DNA of 64,000 bases from Bolinopsis microptera (lineage: Eukaryota; Ctenophora; Tentaculata; Lobata; Bolinopsidae): NCBI RefSeq assembly GCF_026151205.1, contig NC_087077.1, positions 12,188,983 through 12,252,982 of the forward strand, read 5' to 3'. Of the stretch, positions 49,448 through 60,609 are shown one piece after another (the first letter of the stretch is position 1; each line of letters begins with the position of its first letter). The notes beneath the pieces were generated by a model. That model worked only from the letters and a program-made list of their open reading frames with translations. It was not told where the DNA came from and searched no databases. Position numbers and translations under genes: made by a program.

Positions 49448-51810
49448 TTTTGAGATGACAATTGCAGATTATATTATGTGTATATAAATAATAACTTTTG
49501 TCAAACAGTATATATATACATTCAATTAAATCAAGTGATGCAATTGGCAGAGCACAATCAAATTTTAAGTGTTGCAATTGGCAGAGCACAATTCATTGCT
49601 ACTAATAATTTTTTCAAAAACATTTTAACAAAACACATGATCTACTCCATTATAGGGGCAGGGATGAGGTTGTATGAAACTTCTGATAGCTGAATCTCAC
49701 GTTTGGTGTCCACCTTCTTTCCTCGGTACCCTCGTAGAGCAATAAGAGTTGTTCTCAACATTGCAAATCTTATCCTAGTTCTCACGTGTCTTACTACATC
49801 GCAGTACCTTTCCTTCCTTTTTCTTGCAATGAGGTCTGCTACTCTGTTGACGAACTGCTTACACTCTTTAGACATTCCTCCAGATGTGAGGAATACAGCC
49901 GGGGTGAAGGTAGCCTTCTCCACATTCAACACTCTCTCCAAGTACTCGTCCTTCTTCTCTTTCTCGTTCTCTTCGTATACTTCTTGAAGAGTTTTTGTCC
50001 TGTTTGATAAGCAATTGGGGTGTGAAACCCTTATGTCAAGAAAGGTCTTATCAAATGGAGTCCAAACTCCTCTAGCAGATACATCAAGCCGAGCTTGGTC
50101 ACCTGTTATAGTCTTGGGGTTGAGGCAGTCACCCTCATTCACCTTCTGTAGCTGGGGTTCAACTTTTACATCATGACATACCTCACGAAGTAGATTTGCC
50201 ATTGTGTCTCTGATGTTGTTGTGGGTCATTATCACGTAGCCCCCTAGCTTACAGGTGAGAAGGTGGTCAAGATCACTTGTTTTCCCACATCCACAGGTGA
50301 TGGGAGTGTTTGGTATCCACCAACTGTAGCGTAAGCAGACACTGTCTCGAAACTCCTCTTTGTTCAGAGTGTAGCCATACTGCTGAAGTGGCAATGTGTT
50401 AAGCCAACTGGACGCTCCCTTTTCTCTTGCTGTTAGTAGTGCTCTCTTAGAGGAGGTGCCACATCTTTCAGCTATAGCGTTAAACTTGGCTTGGAGCTCG
50501 GAATTCTTCAAATTTTTTATCATTTCTTTCCCTGATTTGGTGAGGTTACTGGATGCAGTGTAAACTTCCTGTTGGTCCACTATTGCCTTTGTAAGCTCGG
50601 TGGTGAGTAGCTTGGAAGCTGTGTACTCAGACTGGCATTCCTCGTGGGGTTTACCAATGCCCAATCCTCCCAATCTTATTGGTAGACTTAACACGTCCCT
50701 CTCTAAGTCTGAAATCTCCCTGCCCAGCATCTTTGGCAGAAGCTTTTGTCTTATTTCATGTTCTAGCGGCTCCATGGCTTCAGAGATATGAGGAACAGTC
50801 CTTTGAACAAACTTCCATCGGTGTTGTATGCCAGAGATGTAGGCTGAATAGGCTGCTTGAGGCTCAGATTCTGCAATATCAGCTAGCATCTTGATGTCTT
50901 CGCACCACCCTTGGACCTTATCGGCAATGTACTGATCTTTGACACCTGTATTGCCAAGTACTGCACCAAGATGCCTTGTGCCTGATGTTATTTGCATATT
51001 GAACTCTCCAAACAATGCCTTGGCCTGGTCGATCATCTGAGGGTCCTTCACTACTAGAATGCTTTTAGATGGGTTAGGAAAATAACCATACTTAGGTCCA
51101 ACTTGGAGCAACTCCTTCCACCACTTATACACTGCCTCCAATTTCCCTCCAGCAGCACTATCATCGGCAAACCACACCTGTTTGATGATGTTTCTCAGGC
51201 GGTCGATAAGTGGCTTGGTGCTAAGAGCATATCCACCAGTGGCAATATTGTCTCCTTGAGTGAAACCTTCGCAGCTCTTGATGATCACTCCCTTGCTGTT
51301 TGCCACATAAAGGTCTGTTGGTTCTCTGTAGGTGTTCTCAAAATATTTAGCAAGTGGTGGGCAAACATACTGCATGTTGTTGGTAGCAGCAGTCCTATTG
51401 AGAGCGTTGAATGCGTTGGAAGCATCCACTAACAAAATGGCTTCCGTGTCCTCATCATCGTGCACCTCTGCCATAGCATGTATTGCTGCCTCGATCCCCC
51501 CTTCATGGCCTGCACATGTTTGAAGTGGTCCAGCATTCTTCTGAATATCTTTTTTTTTTTAATACCATCATCACACACTTCCCAATAATCCGTCTCAGGA
51601 TCTCACCAATACCAATTGGTCTTAGGCCTGGACATTTATCTAAGGGGACAAGCCTACCAGCTGTGAGCACTGCTATTGATTTGAAATCTACATCTTCAGT
51701 ACATACACGCCTGGCTAATCTGGCAATTGCTTCAGCGACAAGCTCTTGGGATTTACTAAATGCACTACAACACAGGATGTGCTGCCAGCACTCTGAATCT
51801 ACTAGTGTTG
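49448..51810 (-). mobile_element. Reverse-transcriptase element copy B inserted in the satellite
   Basis: The satellite unit stops after GAATTTATTT at 49447 and resumes at ATTTTATTCC at 51811 with about 7 bp of the unit missing. The 2.36-kb insert therefore interrupts one repeat unit. The coding strand is minus. The 5' end is truncated inside the RT N-terminal region and the 3' UTR (49448-49641) contains the paired GCAGAGCACAA motif. No target duplication is visible; a small target deletion is. Confidence 0.75.
49642..51810 (-). pseudogene. Reverse transcriptase of copy B (one frameshift, 5'-truncated)
   Basis: The upstream frame (51810-51550) has LARRVC, RLVPLDKCPGLRPIGIGEI and LRRIIGK, the RT fingers. 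A run of 11 T at 51550-51560 (A11 in sense) shifts the frame by one. From about 51550 to 49642 the sequence continues with N-A-G-P-L-Q-T-C-A-G, LVDASNAFNALNR (motif A), G-F-T-Q-G-D (motif B), the catalytic V-W-F-A-D-D-S-A-A-G-G (motif C), YGYFPNPSKSILVV, HLGAVLGN, LPIRLGGLGIG, a C-G-C-G-K...H-L-L-T-C-K-L-G-G zinc-like tail and RTRIRFAMLRTTLIALRG. Catalytic aspartates are intact. I cannot name the clade; it is not a standard LINE, LTR or Penelope pattern. Confidence 0.8.
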
Positions 51811-54800
51811 ATTTTATTCCCACTCTCGATTCCTCGCTAGCAGTCCGGTTAATTTTAATCATTAGGTCTTATTAAAGAACCTCTCACCCTCTAAGAAAAC
51901 TCCGTTTGGAGATATTCCTTGTTACGTTCTATGTTATTAAATTTCGGAGTAAAATTTTCTAACACGTGCATAATGCATTATTAAGGAGTAAAATGCCTCC
52001 GCAGGCATTCTAGAACGGTATTTATTTTAACACTTCATGCACGGGTGCCATTCTGCTTATTTGGTTCACAGGTTTTTCCTAGACTCCGTGTTAGGACATT
52101 AGCTTTCTGTACCACTTTTTCGTTATCTTAGAATTTATTTCGCTTTTATTTTATTCCCACTCTCGATTCCTCGCTAGCAGTCCGGTTAATTTTAATCATT
52201 AGGTCTTATTAAAGAACCTCTCACCCTCTAAGAAAACTCCGTTTGGAGATATTCCTTGTTACGTTCTATGTTATTAAATTTCGGAGTAAAATTTTCTAAC
52301 ACGTGCATAATGCATTATTAAGGAGTAAAATGCCTCCGCAGGCATTCTAGAACGGTATTTATTTTAACACTTCATGCACGGGTGCCATTCTGCTTATTTG
52401 GTTCACAGGTTTTTCCTAGACTCCGTGTTAGGACATTAGCTTTCTGTACCACTTTTTCGTTATCTTAGAATTTATTTCGCTTTTATTTTATTCCCACTCT
52501 CGATTCCTCGCTAGCAGTCCGGTTAATTTTAATCATTAGGTCTTATTAAAGAACATCTCACCCTCTAAGAAAACTCCGTTTGGAGATATTCCTTGTTACG
52601 TTCTATTTCGGAGTAAAATTTTCTAACACGTGCATAATGCATTATTAAGGAGTAAAATGCCTCCGCAGGCATTCTAGAACGGTATTTATTTTAACACTTC
52701 ATGCACGGGTGCCATTCTGCTTATTTGGTTCACAGGTTTTTCCTAGACTCCGTGTTAGGACATTAGCTTTCTGTACCACTTTTTCGTTATCTTAGAATTT
52801 ATTTCGCTTTTATTTTATTCCCACTCTCGATTCCTCGCTAGCAGTCCGGTTAATTTTAATCATTAGGTCTTATTAAAGAACCTCTCACCCTCTAAGAAAA
52901 CTCCGTTTGGAGATATTCCTTGTTACGTTCTATGAGTATTGCTGAAAGCACAGTGTAAGGCCTACACGGACCGCCTCTAACTAGCCAATCCCTGTTTACA
53001 TGCCGTGTAGCAGGGGACTAGAAAGAGCTAAACTAGTAAGCGGGGCATGTTATTAAATTTCGGAGTAAAATTTTCTAACACGTGCATAATGCATTATTAA
53101 GGAGTAAAATGCCTCCGCAGGCATTCTAGAACGGTATTTATTTTAACACTTCATGCACGGGTGCCATTCTGCTTATTTGGTTCACAGGTTTTTCCTAGAC
53201 TCCGTGTTAGGACATTAGCTTTCTGTACCACTTTTTCGTTATCTTAGAATTTATTTCGCTTTTATTTTATTCCCACTCTCGATTCCTCGCTAGCAGTCCG
53301 GTTAATTTTAATCATTAGGTCTTATTAAAGAACCTCTCACCCTCTAAGAAAACTCCGTTTGGAGATATTCCTTGTTACGTTCTATGTTATTAAATTTCGG
53401 AGTAAAATTTTCTAACACGTGCATAATGCATTATTAAGGAGTAAAATGCCTCCGCAGGCATTCTAGAACGGTATTTATTTTAACACTTCATGCACGGGTG
53501 CCATTCTGCTTATTTGGTTCACAGGTTTTTCCTAGACTCCGTGTTAGGACATTAGCTTTCTGTACCACTTTTTCGTTATCTTAGAATTTATTTCGCTTTT
53601 ATTTTATTCCCACTCTCGATTCCTCGCTAGCAGTCCGGTTAATTTTAATCATTAGGTCTTATTAAAGAACCTCTCACCCTCTAAGAAAACTCCGTTTGGA
53701 GATATTCCTTGTTACGTTCTATGTTATTAAATTTCGGAGTAAAATTTTCTAACACGTGCATAATGCATTATTAAGGAGTAAAATGCCTCCGCAGGCATTC
53801 TAGAACGGTATTTATTTTAACACTTCATGCACGGGTGCCATTCTGCTTATTTGGTTCACAGGTTTTTCCTAGACTCCGTGTTAGGACATTAGCTTTCTGT
53901 ACCACTTTTTCGTTATCTTAGAATTTATTTCGCTTTTATTTTATTCCCACTCTCGATTCCTCGCTAGCAGTCCGGTTAATTTTAATCATTAGGTCTTATT
54001 AAAGAACCTCTCACCCTCTAAGAAAACTCCGTTTGGAGATATTCCTTGTTACGTTCTATGTTATTAAATTTCGGAGTAAAATTTTCTAACACGTGCATAA
54101 TGCATTATTAAGGAGTAAAATGCCTCCGCAGGCATTCTAGAACGGTATTTATTTTAACACTTCATGCACGGGTGCCATTCTGCTTATTTGGTTCACAGGT
54201 TTTTCCTAGACTCCGTGTTAGGACATTAGCTTTCTGTACCACTTTTTCGTTATCTTAGAATTTATTTCGCTTTTATTTTATTCCCACTCTCGATTCCTCG
54301 CTAGCAGTCCGGTTAATTTTAATCATTAGGTCTTATTAAAGAACCTCTCACCCTCTAAGAAAACTCCGTTTGGAGATATTCCTTGTTACGTTCTATGTTA
54401 TTAAATTTCGGAGTAAAATTTTCTAACACGTGCATAATGCATTATTAAGGAGTAAAATGCCTCCGCAGGCATTCTAGAACGGTATTTATTTTAACACTTC
54501 ATGCACGGGTGCCATTCTGCTTATTTGGTTCACAGGTTTTTCCTAGACTCCGTGTTAGGACATTAGCTTTCTGTACCACTTTTTCGTTATCTTAGAATTT
54601 ATTTCGCTTTTATTTTATTCCCACTCTCGATTCCTCGCTAGCAGTCCGGTTAATTTTAATCATTAGGTCTTATTAAAGAACCTCTCACCCTCTAAGAAAA
54701 CTCCGTTTGGAGATATTCCTTGTTACGTTCTATGTTATTAAATTTCGGAGTAAAATTTTCTAACACGTGCATAATGCATTATTAAGGAGTAAAATGCCTC

Positions 54801-57779
54801 CGCAGGCATTCTAGAACGGTATTTATTTTAACACTTCATGCACGGGTGCCATTCTGCTTATTTGGTTCACAGGTTTTTCCTAGACTCCGTGTTAGGACAT
54901 TAGCTTTCTGTACCACTTTTTCGTTATCTTAGAATTTATTTCGCTTTTATTTTATTCCCACTCTCGATTCCTCGCTAGCAGTCCGGTTAATTTTAATCAT
55001 TAGGTCTTATTAAAGAACCTCTCACCCTCTAAGAAAACTCCGTTTGGAGATATTCCTTGTTACGTTCTATGTTATTAAATTTCGGAGTAAAATTTTCTAA
55101 CACGTGCATAATGCATTATTAAGGAGTAAAATGCCTCCGCAGGCATTCTAGAACGGTATTTATTTTAACACTTCATGCACGGGTGCCATTCTGCTTATTT
55201 GGTTCACAGGTTTTTCCTAGACTCCGTGTTAGGACATTAGCTTTCTGTACCACTTTTTCGTTATCTTAGAATTTATTTCGCTTTTATTTTATTCCCACTC
55301 TCGATTCCTCGCTAGCAGTCCGGTTAATTTTAATCATTAGGTCTTATTAAAGAACCTCTCACCCTCTAAGAAAACTCCGTTTGGAGATATTCCTTGTTAC
55401 GTTCTATGTTATTAAATTTCGGAGTAAAATTTTCTAACACGTGCATAATGCATTATTAAGGAGTAAAATGCCTCCGCAGGCATTCTAGAACGGTATTTAT
55501 TTTAACACTTCATGCACGGGTGCCATTCTGCTTATTTGGTTCACAGGTTTTTCCTAGACTCCGTGTTAGGACATTAGCTTTCTGTACCACTTTTTCGTTA
55601 TCTTAGAATTTATTTCGCTTTTATTTTATTCCCACTCTCGATTCCTCGCTAGCAGTCCGGTTAATTTTAATCATTAGGTCTTATTAAAGAACCTCTCACC
55701 CTCTAAGAAAACTCCGTTTGGAGATATTCCTTGTTACGTTCTATGTTATTAAATTTCGGAGTAAAATTTTCTAACACGTGCATAATGCATTATTAAGGAG
55801 TAAAATGCCTCCGCAGGCATTCTAGAACGGTATTTATTTTAACACTTCATGCACGGGTGCCATTCTGCTTATTTGGTTCACAGGTTTTTCCTAGACTCCG
55901 TGTTAGGACATTAGCTTTCTGTACCACTTTTTCGTTATCTTAGAATTTATTTCGCTTTTATTTTATTCCCACTCTCGATTCCTCGCTAGCAGTCCGGTTA
56001 ATTTTAATCATTAGGTCTTATTAAAGAACCTCTCACCCTCTAAGAAAACTCCGTTTGGAGATATTCCTTGTTACGTTCTATGTTATTAAATTTCGGAGTA
56101 AAATTTTCTAACACGTGCATAATGCATTATTAAGGAGTAAAATGCCTCCGCAGGCATTCTAGAACGGTATTTATTTTAACACTTCATGCACGGGTGCCAT
56201 TCTGCTTATTTGGTTCACAGGTTTTTCCTAGACTCCGTGTTAGGACATTAGCTTTCTGTACCACTTTTTCGTTATCTTAGAATTTATTTCGCTTTTATTT
56301 TATTCCCACTCTCGATTCCTCGCTAGCAGTCCGGTTAATTTTAATCATTAGGTCTTATTAAAGAACCTCTCACCCTCTAAGAAAACTCCGTTTGGAGATA
56401 TTCCTTGTTACGTTCTATGTTATTAAATTTCGGAGTAAAATTTTCTAACACGTGCATAATGCATTATTAAGGAGTAAAATGCCTCCGCAGGCATTCTAGA
56501 ACGGTATTTATTTTAACACTTCATGCACGGGTGCCATTCTGCTTATTTGGTTCACAGGTTTTTCCTAGACTCCGTGTTAGGACATTAGCTTTCTGTACCA
56601 CTTTTTCGTTATCTTAGAATTTATTTCGCTTTTATTTTATTCCCACTCTCGATTCCTCGCTAGCAGTCCGGTTAATTTTAATCATTAGGTCTTATTAAAG
56701 AACCTCTCACCCTCTAAGAAAACTCCGTTTGGAGATATTCCTTGTTACGTTCTATGTTATTAAATTTCGGAGTAAAATTTTCTAACACGTGCATAATGCA
56801 TTATTAAGGAGTAAAATGCCTCCGCAGGCATTCTAGAACGGTATTTATTTTAACACTTCATGCACGGGTGCCATTCTGCTTATTTGGTTCACAGGTTTTT
56901 CCTAGACTCCGTGTTAGGACATTAGCTTTCTGTACCACTTTTTCGTTATCTTAGAATTTATTTCGCTTTTATTTTATTCCCACTCTCGATTCCTCGCTAG
57001 CAGTCCGGTTAATTTTAATCATTAGGTCTTATTAAAGAACCTCTCACCCTCTAAGAAAACTCCGTTTGGAGATATTCCTTGTTACGTTCTATGTTATTAA
57101 ATTTCGGAGTAAAATTTTCTAACACGTGCATAATGCATTATTAAGGAGTAAAATGCCTCCGCAGGCATTCTAGAACGGTATTTATTTTAACACTTCATGC
57201 ACGGGTGCCATTCTGCTTATTTGGTTCACAGGTTTTTCCTAGACTCCGTGTTAGGACATTAGCTTTCTGTACCACTTTTTCGTTATCTTAGAATTTATTT
57301 CGCTTTTATTTTATTCCCACTCTCGATTCCTCGCTAGCAGTCCGGTTAATTTTAATCATTAGGTCTTATTAAAGAACCTCTCACCCTCTAAGAAAACTCC
57401 GTTTGGAGATATTCCTTGTTACGTTCTATGTTATTAAATTTCGGAGTAAAATTTTCTAACACGTGCATAATGCATTATTAAGGAGTAAAATGCCTCCGCA
57501 GGCATTCTAGAACGGTATTTATTTTAACACTTCATGCACGGGTGCCATTCTGCTTATTTGGTTCACAGGTTTTTCCTAGACTCCGTGTTAGGACATTAGC
57601 TTTCTGTACCACTTTTTCGTTATCTTAGAATTTATTTCGCTTTTATTTTATTCCCACTCTCGATTCCTCGCTAGCAGTCCGGTTAATTTTAATCATTAGG
57701 TCTTATTAAAGAACCTCTCACCCTCTAAGAAAACTCCGTTTGGAGATATTCCTTGTTACGTTCTATGTTATTAAATTTC
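51811..57779. repeat. 337-bp satellite array, block 2 (about 17.7 copies)
   Basis: Same unit and phase as block 1. The unit near 52550-52610 has AACATCTC for AACCTCTC and lacks 10 bp at GTTCTATTTCGG. The next carries a 115-bp insertion (52935-53049). From about 53050 to 57779 about 14 units are visually identical, indicating very recent amplification or strong homogenisation. The array ends in TTAAATTTCC at 57779. Confidence 0.95.
52935..53049. other. 115-bp insertion in one satellite unit
   Basis: Foreign sequence starting AGTATTGCTGAAAGCACAGT and ending AAGCGGGGCATG splits TTCTATG and TTATTAAATT. ATG is repeated at both edges. No open frame; I do not recognise it as tRNA, snRNA or SINE. 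Confidence 0.6.
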
Positions 57780-57939
57780 CCTGTGTTTGAATACTGTCAC
57801 TTTTTAACTGCTTTAAGTATTTGTAATTTTAGGCCGATTTCTGCACTTTTACACTGGGTCAAAATTCATTATTTCTGGGATGGAGACGACTTATATCTAC
57901 ATTTAACCTGAAGCGTTTGCTTGTCTGACTTACTTCATT

Positions 57940-58885
57940 AGACTTTATTTCAACATACCGTGTCGTATCATGCTTTATCGTGTCTCCTTCTTCAGAGACA
58001 GGCTTCTTTCAGCATACCGTGTCGTATCATGCTTTATCGTCTCTCCTACTTCAGAGACAGGCTTTCTTTCAACATACCGTGTCGTATCATGCTTTATCTT
58101 GTCTCCTTCATCAGACACAGGCTTTCTTTCAACATACCGTGTCGTCTCTCCTTCTTCAGAGACAGGCTTTATTTCAACATACCGTGTCGCATCTTGTTTT
58201 ATTGTCTCTCCTTCTTCAGAGACAGGCTTTCTTTCAGCATTATATCGTGTCGTAACAAGTTCTACGTCTCTACTTCTTCAGAGACATTCACTATTTCAGT
58301 CAAGGTATTTATCCTTATATTTATTATTGGTTTTAAAAATTTTTTTTTTTTTTTTTCGTCTCTTCTTCTTCAGAGACTGGCTTTCTTTCAGCATACCGTG
58401 TCGTATCAAGTTTTTATCATCTCTCCTTCAGAGACAGGCTTTATTTCAACATACCATGTCGTATCATGTTTTTATGGTCTCTCCTTCAGAGACCGGCTTT
58501 CTTTCAGCATACCGTGTCGTCTCTCCTTCTTCAGAGATAGGCTTTATTTCAACATACCGTGTCGTATCATGCTTTATCGTGTCTCCTTCATCAGACACAG
58601 GCTTTCTTTCAACATACCGTGTCGTTTCATGCTTTATCTTGTCTCCTTCATCAGACACAGGCTTTCTTTCAACATACCGTGTCGTCTCTCCTTCTTCAGA
58701 GACAGGCTTTATTTCAACATACCGTGTCGCATCTTGTTTTATTGTCTCTCCTTCTTCAGAGACAGGCTTTCTTTCAGCATTATATCGTGTCGTAACAAGT
58801 TCTACGTCTCTACTTCTTCAGAGACATTCACTATTTCAGTCAAGGTATTTATCCTTATATTTATTATTGGTTTTAAAAATTTTTA
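57940..58885 (-). repeat. 60-bp coding-type minisatellite with a 540-bp duplication
   Basis: On the minus strand, units read K-P-V-S-E-E-G-E-T-I-K-H-D-T-T-R-Y-V-E-R/I, a 20-residue acidic/basic repeat. Some units lack the IKHD part. Blocks 58081-58343 and 58621-58883 are almost identical at an offset of 540 bp and both include the same flank ending TTTTAAAAATTTTT. Frames are broken by stops at both sides, so it is a relic or a single exon of an unknown repeat protein. A T-tract (about 58338-58356) separates the blocks. Confidence 0.6.
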
Positions 58886-59245
58886 AATTCAAATTTGTAT
58901 TTTATTTATCAGTTTAATTTGAAGCACACTTGGACAAATAGAGCCTCCCATTTTGTTATTATTATCTAGATAGGTGATAGGTACCATGGACACTGGATCT
59001 CAGCAACATACAGAAGATACTACCTGTCATCATAATAGAGTCTAATGAACTCTACCCACAGGTTAGTCAGGCAGTGGATCACACTCTGATGACATCTCCT
59101 TTTGGAGATTTCGGACTCTCAGACTACCTATACTAGTTGAGTGTGTTCCATAACCTAGCACCCTGCCTAAACGTTCGGTACTCCTGGACCTATGTGGCAA
59201 GCCTGCTCCCTGAACAAAAAAAAATATATATATATACCCGGGATG

Positions 59246-59582
59246 GTCCTCTGAATGAACGTCCACCGGTGACAAATTCCCTTAGTATATGCAGTCAAAG
59301 CAGCTTGGGGCTCCTCAACAGCAATTGATGACAACAGCTTGATGTCCTGACACCATTTATGGACTTTATCTGAGACATATTTGTTCTTAAAAGCTTCGCT
59401 GCCAATTGCTGCACCCAAATGGCGTTCTCCTTCAGACTCGATTTTAATACCAGTGCTTGAGAATACTTTCTGCGCAAGATCTAGGTCCTCGCTATTCTTC
59501 ACAATCAGGACGGTCTTACTGGCTTTTGGGTAATATCCATACTTTGGTCCTTGCTCCAACAGCGTATCCCACCATATCTTAA
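59246..59582 (-). pseudogene. Reverse-transcriptase copy A, middle part
   Basis: This carries K-I-W-W-D-T-L-L, GPKYGYYPKASKTVLIV, ERHLGAAIG, VSDKVHKWCQDIK and HRWTFIQRTIPG, which align with the segment after motif C in copy B. It ends at the 13-bp target repeat on the left and a TTAA on the right, so both neighbours are insertions. Next to the T-I-P-G codons the reading runs into the A/T tail and becomes meaningless. Confidence 0.8.
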
Positions 59583-60609
59583 AGGGATCATGAAGTGTCC
59601 CCGACTTAATCGTCAAAACATTTCACATATACTATCACATAGAGACCCTAATATAAGAATAGGGCTCGGAATTCCCAGATTCGTAACTTAATTATGTCGC
59701 GTGAAATCGATACTGGAAGATCGCCCTATTTTGTTGGATTGCGGCTAACTGTCAGACACCGCAATAGAAACAGTGTTAAAATGCACATTTTTATTCATGT
59801 GCTGTGGCGCCAATTTAATTGATAAAATCTTCAAATTAACGACACTTGATAGATTTGACTTTTATCTTTCGAAAATTGTGGTTGTATAATGTGCATAATA
59901 TACACAAGCGTCAAATAATTGTCTTAAAAATTTACTAGTAAAAGCTCTTACGGGCATTTTCTGCTCGATACGCTAGGGACTCCACATACATCTTTCTAGA
60001 CGTACTTTTGACCGTACAATCGATTAAACGTGGTTTTGAAATGATAAGTCTGAGTTTCCCCAGGTAAAATCGCAAAAAACCGATTTTTGGGCCAAAAATA
60101 TGCCAAAAAACCATGATTTTTGAATTTTTGAGCAAGTTAATTTCGTTGGCATATCAGCAAAATGTGCATGAAGATAGCTGAAACACAGCCGCATGATGGC
60201 ATTAAAATTAAGCTATTATTCCAGGATTTCGTGCTACATTCAAGTTCCATAAGGTGAGCTGCCTTTAATTGCTTGTAGGAACTAGATTAATCGCTGTACA
60301 CCAAATTTAGGAAGATATGTGAAATATAATGGTTTATACCTGATGGTAATCTTGTCGGTTCAAAAAAATAACCAACAGAAAACTTGTTATGGACGATTAA
60401 AATCAGGTGTGTTTACACATGTCGTATATGCTATCCTGTCACCTAGCCGCAACTTGGAAAAATGTAATTGATATGCCCCATATTATCTCAGCTTGTGAAG
60501 CAATTACGACGGAGCTATTTTGGGATTGCGGCAGAATTACCAAGCCTAGCTCACTACCCAAGTTTCGAGCATTTTTGAAGAATTCGCAAATTTACACTTC
60601 ATGATCTCT
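59583..60609. mobile_element. 1,027-bp TTAA-flanked non-autonomous DNA transposon
   Basis: TTAA flanks at 59579-59582 and 60610-60613. Terminal inverted repeats are AGGGATCATGAAGTGT and AGAGATCATGAAGTGT (15 of 16). Removing the element plus one TTAA restores the copy A reverse-transcriptase frame, with a residue count equal to copy B between the A-D-D and G-P-K-Y motifs. TTAA duplication is typical of piggyBac-type elements. No transposase frame of useful length is present. Confidence 0.85.

Larger units (their letters stand above)
46667..59232 (+). mobile_element. 12.57-kb composite insertion with 13-bp target duplication and A-rich tail
   Basis: The 13-mer TATACCCGGGATG occurs at 46654-46666 and 59233-59245. 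Removing the intervening DNA and one 13-mer rejoins the RT frame of copy A (T-I-P-G to I-S-H-L-F). The right end finishes with A9 followed by TATATA, which implies retroposition in plus orientation. The contents are 8.25 copies of a 337-bp repeat, RT copy B, 17.7 more copies, a coding-type minisatellite and about 330 bp of unique 3' sequence. No plus-strand polymerase was seen, so if it is a retroelement it is non-autonomous or deleted. Repeat amplification after a smaller insertion is the likely explanation for its length. Confidence 0.75.

Noticed and set aside
46667-57779. 337-bp satellite as a hammerhead-bearing retrozyme
   Set aside because: I found no CTGATGA/GAAA core on either strand of the unit, despite the suggestive unit length.
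46667-57779. CRISPR-like array
   Set aside because: Units are contiguous 337-bp satellites without distinct spacers, in a eukaryotic context.
57960-58917. Two long plus-strand frames (FRDRLSF/SETGFLSTYRVVS)
   Set aside because: They arise from the 60-bp minisatellite; the minus frame has the more protein-like composition, and neither has recognisable domains.
59085-59135. CTGATGA followed by a TCTCC/GGAGA stem, resembling a hammerhead ribozyme near the insert's 3' end
   Set aside because: After stem II the sequence is TTCGGA, not the required GAAA, so the catalytic core is missing.
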